A stretch of DNA of 64,000 nt, from assembly GCF_041379045.1 (NCBI RefSeq), contig NZ_CP166871.1, forward strand, positions 2,542,001 to 2,606,000, written 5' to 3'. Positions within the stretch are counted from its first letter, which is position 1, and each line of letters starts with the position of its first letter. Both the position numbers and the translations under genes were made by a program. The notes under the pieces are model-generated. The model was given only the letters and a program-made list of their open reading frames with translations, did not search any database and had not been told where the DNA came from. Positions 1 to 8,892 of the stretch are shown piece by piece. The stretch is from Thalassotalea ponticola. GTDB lineage: Bacteria > Pseudomonadota > Gammaproteobacteria > Enterobacterales > Alteromonadaceae.

Positions 1-1339
1 TTTCGGCTGCCGCCTGTACCTGATCAGCGGTTACGTTTTCAATTTGATCGCGAAAATAAAACGCGTGTCGATAGTCCCCTTTGGCAATGTATTCGGACAA
101 CTCCATACCCACCGCGGTTACGTCGCGCATCGCTTGTTCGGCCTGTTTTGCCAATTTCAGCTTAGCCAAGGTGACTTCTTCCTCAGTAATTGGTTTCTGA
201 GCGATATTTTCAATTAGCTCAATAAGCTTTTGTTCCATAACATCGGTTGGCTTGCCCTTTTCTCCTTGTGCAAACAGAAAGTATTGCGAACTGTCTTTGA
301 GCATAAAGCTCAAATTAAATGCTGCCGTCGCTATTTTGGTTTCGACTAAGTTCTTTTGCAAACGGCCGCGGGTGTAGTCGCCCATAATTTCTTGTAACAC
401 GCGCAGTGCTGCTGCATCTGGGTGTAACCCACTGGGAATGTGATAGGCCAAACCAATATAGGGAACGTCGCCAACGCGGCGTAAGTTAACTTCTCGTTCG
501 CCGTCTTGAGTTGGCTCAACCGTGTATTGCGCTTGCATCGGTTTTTCCGGTTTGGCAATGGCACCAAACGTTTGTTCAATACGTTCGATGGTTGCTTGTT
601 TATCAAAACGCCCCGCAATGGTTAATACGGCGTTATCCGGTCGATAATGCTTTTTATAAAAGGCCCTTAATCTGGCGAACGGAAAATTTTCAACATCGGA
701 GCGCGCACCAATGGTCGAGTTGCCGTAGTTGTGCCATAAAAAAGCCGTAGATGACATCCGCGATAACAACATCCGGATCGCATTGTTTTCATTGCGTTCC
801 ATTTCGTTGCGCACCACCGTCATTTCACTCTGTAATTGCTGTTCGTCAAAGGTGGCATTGACCATGCGATCGGCTTCCATTCCAAGCGCCCATGCCAACG
901 TATCTTCGTTGGCATCAAACACTTCAAAATAATTGGTGCGGTCTAACCAGGTTGTGGCGTTAGTTTGCATACCGCGCTTTTTAAATTCGGTATCTATTTG
1001 CGGGTAATTAGTAGAGCCTTTAAACAACATGTGCTCCAACAAATGCGCCATACCGGTTTCGCCATAATGTTCATCAACAGACCCCACTCGATAGGTAATA
1101 TTAACTAAAGTCTTTGGTTGTGAAGCATCGGCAAAAAGCAATACTTTTAAACCGTTTGTCAGTTGGTACTCTTCGATCCCCTCTACCGTTCTCAGATACG
1201 TCAGCTTATGTGCCTGAGCTGATGCCGTCGATTGCGTAACCGCTTGGTTTTGTGAGTCAGCATTTACTGTGCACCCTGACAAGCCCAATGCCAAGGCCAC
1301 CGATACGCTTACCATTGTCAGTTTTATATTTTTCACCAT
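1..1339 (-). CDS. M16 family zinc metallopeptidase, outer-membrane/periplasmic lipoprotein (3' part cut by window edge)
   Basis: Reading the minus strand from the ATG at 1339 gives at least 446 residues before the window ends. The N-terminus is a lipoprotein signal (lipobox L-S-G-C, Cys23). The pitrilysin/M16 active site HLLEH lies at residues 99-103 and the third zinc ligand Glu179 (VRNEMER) lies 76 residues later, the normal M16 spacing. This matches the N-terminal catalytic half of two-domain M16 peptidases, which degrade peptides in the periplasm. A GGAG stretch about 10 nt upstream supports the start. The rest of the gene lies to the left of the window. Substrate cannot be predicted. Confidence 0.9.
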   Translation of the reverse strand, partial: MVKNIKLTMVSVSVALALGLSGCTVNADSQNQAVTQSTASAQAHKLTYLRTVEGIEEYQLTNGLKVLLFADASQPKTLVNITYRVGSVDEHYGETGMAHLLEHMLFKGSTNYPQIDTEFKKRGMQTNATTWLDRTNYFEVFDANEDTLAWALGMEADRMVNATFDEQQLQSEMTVVRNEMERNENNAIRMLLSRMSSTAFLWHNYGNSTIGARSDVENFPFARLRAFYKKHYRPDNAVLTIAGRFDKQATIERIEQTFGAIAKPEKPMQAQYTVEPTQDGEREVNLRRVGDVPYIGLAYHIPSGLHPDAAALRVLQEIMGDYTRGRLQKNLVETKIATAAFNLSFMLKDSSQYFLFAQGEKGKPTDVMEQKLIELIENIAQKPITEEEVTLAKLKLAKQAEQAMRDVTAVGMELSEYIAKGDYRHAFYFRDQIENVTADQVQAAAE

Positions 1340-1710
1340 ACCCCTTTGTCTCCCTTCGATCCCTTTGTTCACCACTTGAGGTGTCTTGCCAATAACCGCG
1401 ACTGTTATTTGATGTTAATCTAGCTGCGCAGCTTGAGCGAAAATTAATTGTTAAAAAATATTAACCTAGCACACAACTGTGTTACTGCATATCACAAATA
1501 TCAGCGCGCTTTGGCACGACCTTTAATTTACCGAACAGCAACGAGGTATTTTTTCAACCAACCGATTAAAACGAGCATGGTCAACGACATAAAAATAGCG
1601 CATGGCGATTGGATGGCTTTGTTTCGCGGCAAATAACGCTAGAGAAAGGGTTTTGTTGAACGTCATTAAGTTGCTACAATTTACACTTCACCAACGATCA
1701 ACAAAACACT
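1340..1710. other. Divergent intergenic region between M16 peptidase and pdxH
   Basis: About 370 bp without a credible gene. It must hold the promoters for both divergent genes. Short ORFs here lack any recognisable family and overlap pdxH. I see no clear operator or strong hairpin. Confidence 0.5.
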
Positions 1711-2364
1711 ATGACGCTATTGGAAAAGTTACGCTGCCTTTTTACCTTTGGACAAGGTGTGGCACTGCCATTACCGCCGATTCCCGACGATAAGAACCCG
1801 TTTGATTTGTTTGCAACGTGGTATGACGATGCTCAAAAGTCGGGAATATTACTACCCGAGGCAATGTCAGTATCGACCTGTGACGCCACCGGACAACCCT
1901 CATCTCGCATGGTGCTGATGAAATCATTTGATCGAGATGGCTTCGTTTTTTACACCAACTACGGTAGTCGAAAAGCCCAAGAGCTAGAGCAAAATCAAAA
2001 AGTTGCCTTGTTGTTTCACTGGGGGGTATTACAACGTCAGGTGCGCATTGAGGGCACGGTTGAAAAAACCACGCAACAGCAATCAGAACAATACTTTCAC
2101 AGTCGAGGCCGAGGCAGTCAGATTGGCGCTTGGGCGTCGAAGCAAAGTCAACGCATTCAATACGAGGGTGAATTAAAGCAACGCGAAGCCAAATTTAGTG
2201 AGCAATTTAAAGACCAAGAAGTGCCTCTACCCGAATTTTGGGGGGGTTATCGCATCAAGCCGAGCTATATCGAATTTTGGCAAGGCCGTGCAAATAGATT
2301 GCATGATCGCATTTGCTTTGAACGCGGTGACAACGACTGGCACACCTACTCACTTCACCCATAA
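1711..2364 (+). CDS. pdxH: Pyridoxamine/pyridoxine 5'-phosphate oxidase
   Basis: FMN-dependent oxidase making pyridoxal 5'-phosphate from PNP/PMP, the last step of vitamin B6 synthesis and salvage, in the cytoplasm. The 217-residue length is normal. Family hallmarks are present: the SRMVLMKSFD...GFVFYTNYGSRKA FMN-binding stretch (about residues 63-90), the QIGAWASKQS region, and the C-terminal signature EFWQGRANRLHDR. The C-terminus ends SLHP where most homologues have RLAP or RLSP, a conservative change. It is a single gene, convergent with ETF-QO. Its original downstream terminator has been split by an insertion sequence. Confidence 0.96.
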   Translation: MTLLEKLRCLFTFGQGVALPLPPIPDDKNPFDLFATWYDDAQKSGILLPEAMSVSTCDATGQPSSRMVLMKSFDRDGFVFYTNYGSRKAQELEQNQKVALLFHWGVLQRQVRIEGTVEKTTQQQSEQYFHSRGRGSQIGAWASKQSQRIQYEGELKQREAKFSEQFKDQEVPLPEFWGGYRIKPSYIEFWQGRANRLHDRICFERGDNDWHTYSLHP

Positions 2365-2435
2365 ATCAGTGCCCAATACCATTCACGGCAAACGGGTCAA
2401 TCGAATAATCCAATCGTAGCTTAGTCTTGATTTTG

Positions 2436-2468
2436 TTTTGGCTTAGTTTTGACTTAGTTTTGGCTTAG
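2436..2468. repeat. Three tandem copies of an 11-bp unit, TTTTGRCTTAG
   Basis: Three consecutive 11-bp units (TTTTGGCTTAG, TTTTGACTTAG, TTTTGGCTTAG) lie between the pdxH stop and the IS element, preceded by a degenerate fourth copy. No function is apparent; it looks like small slippage-type expansion in the 3' region. Confidence 0.8.
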
Positions 2469-2504
2469 TCGCTGTTTAAGTTGATTTTGTCAGATCAAAA
2501 AAGA

Positions 2505-2516
2505 GAGCCGAAGCTC
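2505..2516. repeat. Left target-site duplication of the IS4 element
   Basis: GAGCCGAAGCTC flanks the IS directly on the left and recurs in the same orientation at 3926-3937. The duplicated sequence is itself a hairpin stem-loop. Because of shared bases the repeat could be read as up to 14 bp (AGAGCCGAAGCTCT). Confidence 0.88.
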
Positions 2517-2525
2517 TAATGCCGT

Positions 2526-3836
2526 TCACTTAAGGTGAGCGGCATCTTTATTTTTAGGGTACCGTGTTGGTCTTGGTTTCACGGTTCTTGGAAATGTTCT
2601 CCCCCGCCGTGGCTCCAGTATTAGGCTATCAGCCATGGAGTAGAAGTGCTTAAGCTGGCGTGGAATCGCTCCTGGTGAAGAGTACGGTAATCCGACGAGT
2701 AGCCGCATTACATGCGCCAAACTTCCGTTGAAGCTCAACTGGTATGGAAGATAATTCCCTTTGAGCGTTTGACACATTTTTACCATCTGATATCGAATTA
2801 GGTTGTAAGTCAGAAGTATTCCCCAGAGCTCTTGCTTTACAAGCTCTGGCAACCTGCTTCTCAGCGTTAACCTATTGCCAAGCATATATTGTTTTTGCTC
2901 TCGATATCCAAGTTCAATCTCCCATCTATGGCTATATAAATCGCCGATATCGGCTGAAGGATATCGCATAGGGTCAATCATTGACGTGAGTACACTTTCA
3001 CTTTTGCCGTTTATTTTTCGCGTAATCAACCTTACTTCAATATCGTTCGGAAGCTCTGGCCACAGCTTCCTCGCTCTGGGATTTGAGGTCAGTCGAGCCA
3101 GTTTGTCATTACGACCAAGGCTTCTGATAACGTCATATTGAAGGTTCTTCTTCAGTGGTATTAGCCAGTGTCTTTCATTTCCTGTAGATTGCCATTTATG
3201 CAATAACCCAAGAGAATAAAACCCTCTATCAAATAATGTCAGACTGTTATCGGGTGTCGATTCTATTAGCTTCTCGGCTAATACCATCTCATTCACGGTA
3301 TAATCATCAAACGCGCTTCCTGTAATTAAGTGGCTACTTAATTCCATTTGGCACACCATTCTCACTTGAGGGTATTGTGTGTTAGTCGGTTTCGTATATG
3401 CGCTGTTGTTTTCTTTTGAGTCGTCTGTCCGCCATACAACACCATCGACTCCAAGCAAGGTTAATCCATTCCAATGAGGGTGCTTAGCTTCTTTGTTCCA
3501 ACATTTTTGTGTACAGTCAAATAAAGCTTTCATAGCTGCTTCGCCAAGATTCTTGCGACGCTGAGTCAAAGCGCTAGGAGCAACAAAAGGTTTTCCATCT
3601 CTATCTACTATATCTAGCATGTTTACAACGTCAGCCATCGATTTATCGTTGTATATAGCCATTCCAATCAATAACCACGCCATAGACTCTAGAGTGAGCT
3701 TACGTTTTCTTAAGGTGACCGTTTCTGTCAGTTCATATGCTTCTTCAATTAACTCAAGTGGTAATAAATCAGCTAATGTTTCGACTTGGCTAGGCCTAAA
3801 GTGGTTAATTGAGTCGAGAGCGGTAGAAAGTTGCAT
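2526..3836 (-). CDS. IS4-group DDE transposase
   Basis: The 436-residue transposase (from the ATG at 3836) catalyses cut-and-paste transposition. The DDE residues are visible: Asp131 ([10 protein letters not shown]), Asp203 (TLFDRGFY) and Glu308 in the Y-(2)R-(3)E-(6)K signature (Y301, R304, E308, K315), diagnostic for the IS4 family. The stop codon lies inside the left terminal repeat. An in-frame ATG at 3896 would add 20 residues, but E. coli IS4 transposase aligns from the shorter start. The shorter start lies directly after a strong terminator-like hairpin, an arrangement known in IS elements as protection from outside transcription. Confidence 0.94.
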   Translation of the reverse strand: MQLSTALDSINHFRPSQVETLADLLPLELIEEAYELTETVTLRKRKLTLESMAWLLIGMAIYNDKSMADVVNMLDIVDRDGKPFVAPSALTQRRKNLGEAAMKALFDCTQKCWNKEAKHPHWNGLTLLGVDGVVWRTDDSKENNSAYTKPTNTQYPQVRMVCQMELSSHLITGSAFDDYTVNEMVLAEKLIESTPDNSLTLFDRGFYSLGLLHKWQSTGNERHWLIPLKKNLQYDVIRSLGRNDKLARLTSNPRARKLWPELPNDIEVRLITRKINGKSESVLTSMIDPMRYPSADIGDLYSHRWEIELGYREQKQYMLGNRLTLRSRLPELVKQELWGILLTYNLIRYQMVKMCQTLKGNYLPYQLSFNGSLAHVMRLLVGLPYSSPGAIPRQLKHFYSMADSLILEPRRGRTFPRTVKPRPTRYPKNKDAAHLK

Positions 3837-3839
3837 AAA

Positions 3840-3873
3840 AAAATCCGTAATCAGAAAACTGATTACGGATTTT
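3840..3873 (-). terminator. Hairpin plus U-tract at the transposase start
   Basis: A 15-bp perfect stem (arms 3840-3854 and 3859-3873) with a four-base loop is followed on the minus strand by a run of T that abuts the transposase ATG. It has the form of an intrinsic terminator and also holds the only purine-rich sequence that could serve as ribosome-binding site. It should block read-through transcripts entering from ETF-QO from expressing transposase. Confidence 0.75.
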
Positions 3874-3925
3874 GCATGATCGTTTAGATCGGTCAACCGA
3901 TCATTTTCTTAACTGATCGGCATTA

Positions 3926-3937
3926 GAGCCGAAGCTC
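3926..3937. repeat. Right target-site duplication of the IS4 element
   Basis: Second copy of GAGCCGAAGCTC, in the same orientation as 2505-2516. Joining the two flanks without the IS restores an A-run, a GC hairpin and a T-run, that is, a bidirectional intrinsic terminator between pdxH and ETF-QO. Confidence 0.88.
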
Positions 3938-3971
3938 TCTTTTTCTTATCTTAGCGATGGTGTCCTGTCTA

Positions 3972-5621
3972 CTACATATTCGGGTAGTTCGGACCGCCCG
4001 CCCCTTCCGGTGTCACCCACGTAATATTTTGGCTCGGATCTTTGATATCACAGGTTTTGCAATGTACGCAGTTTTGCGCGTTAATGACAAATTCCGGCTC
4101 TCCGGCATCGTTTTCAGCCACTTCGTAAACACCTGCAGGACAATAGCGCTGTGCGGGTTCATCGTATTGGCTTAAATTGACTTTAATGGGAATGTCTTTA
4201 TCGGCCAGTTTTAAGTGGCACGGTTGCTCTTCCTCGTGATTGGTATTGGATAAGAACACACTGCTCAACTTGTCAAAGCTGAGTATTCCATCGGGTTTGG
4301 GGTATTCGATTTTAACCGATTCACTCGCCGGTTTTAGTTGCGCGTGATCTAAGCTGTCATCTCTAAACTCGAACGGTAGCTTTCCTGCAAAGATATTTTG
4401 ATCAACGGTGTTGTATGCGCCTCCCCAGAAGGTACCCAGCTTGTGCATTGCCCCACCGAAGTTACGAGTGCGATATAACTCATCGTACAACCACGAATTT
4501 TTAAACTTGTCATCGAATGCCGTTAGCTCATTGCCGCCTTGATCATTATTAGCTAACGCTTCAAAGATAGTCTCTGCTGCTAACATGCCCGATTTCATCG
4601 CGGTGTGGTTGCCTTTTATTTTGGCAAAATTAACCGTACCCGCTTCACAACCAACCAGTAAACCACCTGGCATGGTCATTTTAGGTAGTGAGTTAAAGCC
4701 GCCTTTAGCGATCGCTCTCGCTCCGTAAGACACGCGCTTGCCACCTTCGAGATACTGGGCAAATTTTGGATGGTGTTTTAAGCGCTGAAACTCATCAAAC
4801 GGGCTTAAATATGGATTTGAGTAATTTAAATCAATAATTAAGCCAACAAATACCTGGTTGTTTTCGGCGTGATATAGATACCCGCCCCCGGTAGTATCAC
4901 CGTCTAGTGGCCACCCAGCAGAGTGAACTACCAAGCCTTCTTGGTGTTTACTTGGGTCAATATCCCAAATTTCTTTAAAGCCAATGCCGTAGTGCTGTGC
5001 TGATTTACCTTCATTAAGGTTAAACTGACTGATCAATTGTTTGCCGATATGACCTCGACAACCTTCAGCAAACACAGTGTATTTAGCGCGTAGCTCCATA
5101 CCCGGCATAAACGAGTCTTTCGGTTGACCGTCTTTGTCAAGACCCATATCACCAGTGATAATACCAGCCACTTTTCCATCTTCAATAATGGCTTCTTGTG
5201 CGGCAAAGCCAGGGAAAATTTCAACTCCCATGCCTTCGGCTTGCTCTGCTAACCAGCGACATACATTGCCCATGGATACGATGTAGTTGCCTTGGTTGTG
5301 CATGGTTTTCGGTACGGCAAACCCCGGTAGTTTGGTGGCTGTTTCACTGTTGTTGAACAGATAAATATCATCGCCTGTGACTTTGGTATTTACTGGCGCA
5401 TTGAGTTCTTGCCAGTTTGGAAACAGTTCGTTAAGTGAACGAGGCTCAAACACAGCGCCAGACAAAATGTGAGCGCCTACTTCAGAGCCTTTCTCTACCA
5501 CACAAACCATCAGTTCTTGATCTTGTTCTTGTGCTAACTGCATTAATTTACAAGCAGTTGATAAACCTGACGGTCCGGCGCCAACGATGACTACGTCAAA
5601 TTCCATCGATTCACGTTCCAC
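3972..5621 (-). CDS. Electron transfer flavoprotein-ubiquinone oxidoreductase (ETF-QO)
   Basis: This membrane-associated flavoprotein passes electrons from ETF (reduced by acyl-CoA dehydrogenases) to ubiquinone. The 549-residue length is typical. The N-terminus carries the FAD-binding motif VIVGAGPSGLSTA (about residues 11-23). The C-terminus has the ETF-QO ferredoxin-like domain with cysteines in RYCPAG and CVHCKTC for one 4Fe-4S cluster. The start is a GTG preceded by AAGGGG at good spacing; the next ATG, five codons in, has no ribosome-binding site. It is divergent from etfBA, its electron donor, which suggests shared control. Confidence 0.96.
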   Translation of the reverse strand: MERESMEFDVVIVGAGPSGLSTACKLMQLAQEQDQELMVCVVEKGSEVGAHILSGAVFEPRSLNELFPNWQELNAPVNTKVTGDDIYLFNNSETATKLPGFAVPKTMHNQGNYIVSMGNVCRWLAEQAEGMGVEIFPGFAAQEAIIEDGKVAGIITGDMGLDKDGQPKDSFMPGMELRAKYTVFAEGCRGHIGKQLISQFNLNEGKSAQHYGIGFKEIWDIDPSKHQEGLVVHSAGWPLDGDTTGGGYLYHAENNQVFVGLIIDLNYSNPYLSPFDEFQRLKHHPKFAQYLEGGKRVSYGARAIAKGGFNSLPKMTMPGGLLVGCEAGTVNFAKIKGNHTAMKSGMLAAETIFEALANNDQGGNELTAFDDKFKNSWLYDELYRTRNFGGAMHKLGTFWGGAYNTVDQNIFAGKLPFEFRDDSLDHAQLKPASESVKIEYPKPDGILSFDKLSSVFLSNTNHEEEQPCHLKLADKDIPIKVNLSQYDEPAQRYCPAGVYEVAENDAGEPEFVINAQNCVHCKTCDIKDPSQNITWVTPEGAGGPNYPNM

Positions 5622-5955
5622 GCTAATCCCCTTGTGCTGTTACTTATTTTACCTTTTAAAAGGCTTATTTTATTTTCGCCCTAGTTATACCACTAATCAT
5701 ACTTAAAGCCTATGACGAAACAACAATAGTTTACTCAGTTTAACGTTAACTATTGCCTCACACATCGTTAACATGTAGTAGGTTGGCAAATATTGTGTCC
5801 ACTTAGCGAATGACAAAAGCCACATTTTTCAAACATCTGTTTGACTCCTCATCGCAAATGGGGTAATTAATATGCCCCTCCTCGGTAAATTATTATTAAC
5901 AAATACCTAACGACAACAAGAATTCTCGATTACGGGAATAAAACAAGAGGTTACA
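5622..5955. other. Divergent control region between ETF-QO and etfBA
   Basis: 334 bp without a gene. It contains a PsrA-type palindrome (5830-5843), two GTTAAC copies (in 5738-5775) and a 12-bp palindrome CCTTTTAAAAGG (5652-5663) close to the ETF-QO start. Promoters for both directions must lie here. Confidence 0.6.
5830..5843. promoter_or_regulatory. Candidate PsrA operator
   Basis: CAAACATCTGTTTG is a perfect inverted repeat of CAAAC with a four-base spacer. It fits the published PsrA form (G/C)AAAC-N2-4-GTTT(G/C). PsrA controls fatty-acid degradation and etf genes in Pseudomonas and Alteromonadales, and the site lies between ETF-QO and etfB. No psrA gene is in this window. Confidence 0.6.
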
Positions 5956-6705
5956 ATGAAAATACTTGTTCCTATTAAACGAGTTATCGATTACAACGTA
6001 AAAGTACGAGTAAAATCGGATAATTCTAACGTTGACCTAAACAACGTCAAAATGGCGATTAATCCATTTTGTGAAATCGCGATTGAAGAGGCTGTTCGCT
6101 TAAAAGAAGCCGGTGTTGCCACCGAAGTAGTTGCCGTATCAATTGGCGACAAAGCCTGTCAAGAGCAGTTGCGCACGGCATTAGCACTTGGCGCAGATCG
6201 CGCCATTCAAATTGACACCGATAAAAACCTAGACTCGCTAAACATTGCCAAACTATTGCAAAAGGTTGTCGAGCAAGAGCAACCGCAAATTGTCTTATTG
6301 GGCAAGCAAGCCATCGACTCGGATAATAACCAAACGGGACAGATGCTGGGTGCGTTAACTGGTATGGCGCAGGGTACGTTTGCCTCAAAAGTAAACGTCG
6401 ACGGCGACAGCGTCGCGGTAACTCGTGAAGTAGACGGCGGGTTGCAAACCGTCGCGTTAAAGCTACCGGCAATTATTACCACTGACTTGCGCTTAAACGA
6501 GCCTCGCTACGCCTCGTTACCCAACATTATGAAGGCAAAGCGCAAACCATTAGACGTGCAAAACGCAGAGGACTTCGGTATTGACTTAAGCCCTCGTACC
6601 ACGCTTATCAAAGTCACCCCGCCACCAGAGCGTCAAGGTGGTGTTGTGGTAGAAAGCGTTACCGAATTAGTCGAAAAATTAAAAACTGAAGCGAAGGTGA
6701 TCTAA
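5956..6705 (+). CDS. etfB: Electron transfer flavoprotein beta subunit
   Basis: Beta subunit of the heterodimeric ETF that accepts electrons from acyl-CoA dehydrogenases and hands them to ETF-QO. The 249-residue length is normal. The adenine-nucleotide fold and the C-terminal signature [14 protein letters not shown]...[22 protein letters not shown] (about residues 160-199) are clear. The start is supported by AGAGG 7 nt upstream. The stop codon overlaps the etfA start by one base, so the two subunits are translationally coupled. Confidence 0.97.
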   Translation: MKILVPIKRVIDYNVKVRVKSDNSNVDLNNVKMAINPFCEIAIEEAVRLKEAGVATEVVAVSIGDKACQEQLRTALALGADRAIQIDTDKNLDSLNIAKLLQKVVEQEQPQIVLLGKQAIDSDNNQTGQMLGALTGMAQGTFASKVNVDGDSVAVTREVDGGLQTVALKLPAIITTDLRLNEPRYASLPNIMKAKRKPLDVQNAEDFGIDLSPRTTLIKVTPPPERQGGVVVESVTELVEKLKTEAKVI

Positions 6706-7631
6706 TGTCTATTTTAGTTATTGCAGAGCACGAAAATTCAACGCTTAAAGCGGAAACGTTAAAAACCATCGCTGCGGCAAAACTCATTGGCGACAACGTT
6801 GATGTACTGGTCGCTGGCTATAACTGCCAACAAGCGGCTGAACAAGCAGCAAAAGCGACAGGCGTAAATAAAGTATTAGTTGCCGATAACTCGGCTTATG
6901 AACATCAATTGGCTGAAAATATTTCCTTGTTGGTTACTGAATTGGCAAGTGACTACAGCCACATCGTTACCAGCGCCTCAACCACGGGTAAAAACTTTAT
7001 GCCACGCGTTGCCGCCCTGCTCGATGTGACTCAAATTTCCGATATTATCGCAGTAGAAAGCGCCGATACCTTTGTCCGTCCAATATACGCGGGCAATGCC
7101 ATTGCAACGGTACAGTCATTAGATAGCAAAAAAGTTATCACCGTTCGCGCGACCGCGTTTGATGCGGTTGAATCCAATGGTTCTGCAGAGATTGTTAGCT
7201 TATCCGTTGCTTGTGACGCTGGTACGTCGAGCTTTGTCGAGGCTCAATTGACCGAATCAGAGCGCCCTGATTTAGGCGCGGCACGTGTGGTTATCTCTGG
7301 TGGTCGCGGTATGCAAAACGGCGAAAACTTTGCTTTACTCGACGGTATTGCAGACAAGCTAGGCGCTGCTATCGGCGCATCTCGTGCAGCGGTTGACGCG
7401 GGCTTTGTTCCAAATGATATGCAAGTGGGACAGACAGGTAAAATTGTAGCGCCTGAGCTGTATATTGCGGTTGGTATTTCAGGTGCGATTCAGCATTTGG
7501 CGGGGATGAAGGACTCTAAGGTTATTGTTGCTATCAACAAAGATCCGGAAGCGCCAATTTTCCAAGTAGCCGATTACGGTTTGGTTGCCGATTTATTCGA
7601 AGCACTACCTGAGCTTGAGCAAGCACTTTAA
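6705..7631 (+). CDS. etfA: Electron transfer flavoprotein alpha subunit
   Basis: FAD-binding alpha subunit of ETF, 308 residues. The ETF-alpha signature [20 protein letters not shown], which binds FAD, lies near residues 250-270 and is followed by [16 protein letters not shown], as in all members. It is cotranscribed with etfB (one-base overlap) and followed by a strong terminator. Together with the divergent ETF-QO it forms the complete route from acyl-CoA dehydrogenases to the quinone pool. Confidence 0.97.
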   Translation: MSILVIAEHENSTLKAETLKTIAAAKLIGDNVDVLVAGYNCQQAAEQAAKATGVNKVLVADNSAYEHQLAENISLLVTELASDYSHIVTSASTTGKNFMPRVAALLDVTQISDIIAVESADTFVRPIYAGNAIATVQSLDSKKVITVRATAFDAVESNGSAEIVSLSVACDAGTSSFVEAQLTESERPDLGAARVVISGGRGMQNGENFALLDGIADKLGAAIGASRAAVDAGFVPNDMQVGQTGKIVAPELYIAVGISGAIQHLAGMKDSKVIVAINKDPEAPIFQVADYGLVADLFEALPELEQAL

Positions 7632-7657
7632 TCGCGTTTTCACGTCAAAATAATGGT

Positions 7658-7684
7658 AAAAGCCAACTCTTTGAGTTGGCTTTT
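7658..7684 (+). terminator. Intrinsic terminator of etfBA
   Basis: A 12-bp stem (AAAAGCCAACTC, loop TTT, GAGTTGGCTTTT) starts 27 nt after the etfA stop. The flanking A and T runs make it usable in both directions. Confidence 0.9.
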
Positions 7685-7744
7685 CTATATATTCACAACC
7701 GCTTTTGTTAAAATTATCAGTAACGCGTTTTAAGAGTATTGTTT

Positions 7745-8080
7745 ATGTCATCACTACAGGATCAGTTATCACAGTTGGTGTATTCCACCGATAAAGGCCG
7801 AATTGAGCCCGAGCAGCAGCAACCGCAAGTCACACCAAGCGATGGTTTTGCCTATGTCAGACGCGAGACCAAAGGCCGCAAAGGCAAAGGCGTTGTGACC
7901 ATTACCGGCTTGGGCTTAGAGGCCAAAGAAATGAAAGCCTTAGCGAAAAAACTCAAACAAACCTGTGGTACGGGTGGTACGGTGGTTGGCGAAACCATAG
8001 AAATTCAAGGTGACAAACGCGAGGTGATAAAAGCCGTGCTCGAAAAACATGGCTATAAAGTAAAGTTCATTGGCGGTTAA
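7745..8080 (+). CDS. yciH: SUI1/YciH family translation factor
   Basis: A 111-residue member of the eIF1/SUI1 family. Bacterial YciH affects fidelity of start-site selection and is thought to act on the 30S subunit. The domain occupies the C-terminal two thirds, with the typical RKGKGVVTITGL and CGTGGTVVGETIEIQGD segments. I chose the ATG at 7745; an in-frame TTG two codons upstream has no better ribosome-binding site. It stands alone between the etfA terminator and a convergent FAH gene. Confidence 0.92.
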   Translation: MSSLQDQLSQLVYSTDKGRIEPEQQQPQVTPSDGFAYVRRETKGRKGKGVVTITGLGLEAKEMKALAKKLKQTCGTGGTVVGETIEIQGDKREVIKAVLEKHGYKVKFIGG

Positions 8081-8192
8081 ATAGCAGGCCAACCGCACTA
8101 GGTACCAACTCGTTGTCGACTGGGTTAGTGGGTTAGTGAGTTTGTCTCACCCTACTAGCCCAGCTCCCCCGTTGGTTGGCTCTGCCGTATTG

Positions 8193-8804
8193 CTACAGCG
8201 CTTGCCAAGTAGCCGAGACCAAAACGCTTTTTCCATCGCTAACACTGCCCTGATAGCGACTTCCACTTTGCACCGCACCAACGCCTTTTGGCGTCCCCGT
8301 CATTACGATATCACCGTCGGATAAACTGATAAATTGTTGCAAGTTTGCCAGTATTTGTGCCGGTTTGTAGATCATTAATGGTACCGCAGCCTGTTGGCTA
8401 ATGCGATCGTCGATGGTCAAGGTTAATGCCAGCTCGTCGATGTTATCAAAGGGCACAAAGGTTGAAAACAAGGCGGCTCCGTCAAAGGCTTTGGCGCGCT
8501 CCCACGGCAAACCTTTTTGCTTGAGTTTACCCTGTAGGTCTCGCTTGGTTAAATCCAAACCAAAGGCAACCGCAACAAATTGGCCTTGCTGATATAAAAA
8601 GCACAACTCGCCCTCATAGTGCAGTGGCTCTTGGTCAAAACTTTTTAGGGTTTGGCCAATGGCAGAGTTGGGTTTGCAGAAAACCACCATATCATCGGGT
8701 ACTTCATTGCCTAGCTCCTCAATGTGGTCAACAAAATTTCGGCCAATACAAATGATTTTTGACGGGGTTATCGATTGTTGTGCATATTGAATAGCGTTGG
8801 GCAT
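8193..8804 (-). CDS. Fumarylacetoacetate hydrolase (FAH) family protein
   Basis: A 203-residue single-domain FAH protein resembling E. coli YcgM. The metal-binding elements are present: an HYEGEL segment (about residues 62-67), a following Asp (FGLDLTKRDLQ) and the C-terminal LSDGDIVMTGTPKGVG motif. The family hydrolyses C-C bonds of acylpyruvates or decarboxylates oxaloacetate; the substrate here is not known. It lies 88 nt downstream of the TPP-enzyme gene on the same strand and could be its last operon partner, though the gap leaves room for a promoter. Confidence 0.88.
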   Translation of the reverse strand: MPNAIQYAQQSITPSKIICIGRNFVDHIEELGNEVPDDMVVFCKPNSAIGQTLKSFDQEPLHYEGELCFLYQQGQFVAVAFGLDLTKRDLQGKLKQKGLPWERAKAFDGAALFSTFVPFDNIDELALTLTIDDRISQQAAVPLMIYKPAQILANLQQFISLSDGDIVMTGTPKGVGAVQSGSRYQGSVSDGKSVLVSATWQAL

Positions 8805-8892
8805 AAGAGCAATACCTTGTTTAAATTGAGCGATTATAACGGTTTATACCGCCAATGATAAAATCAATCTCAGCATATGAAAAGCGCGCTTA

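Larger units (their letters stand above)
2517..3925 (-). mobile_element. IS4-family (IS4 group) insertion sequence, complete, 1409 bp
   Basis: The element runs between 18-bp imperfect terminal inverted repeats: TAATGCCGTTCACTTAAG on the left (2517-2534) and TAATGCCGATCAGTTAAG at the right end read on the minus strand (3925-3908), 16 of 18 identical. The right end resembles the ends of E. coli IS4. It carries one transposase gene and is flanked by a 12-bp direct duplication. Length, ends, duplication size and transposase motifs agree, so the copy looks intact and possibly active. Confidence 0.95.

Noticed and set aside
6059..6482. Minus-strand ORFs of 137 and 91 codons inside etfB
   Set aside because: Shadow frames of a clear etfB gene.
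8096..8165. Terminator between yciH and the FAH gene
   Set aside because: An imperfect hairpin (CTGGGTTAGTGGG / CCCTACTAGCCCAG) exists but has mismatches and no T tract.
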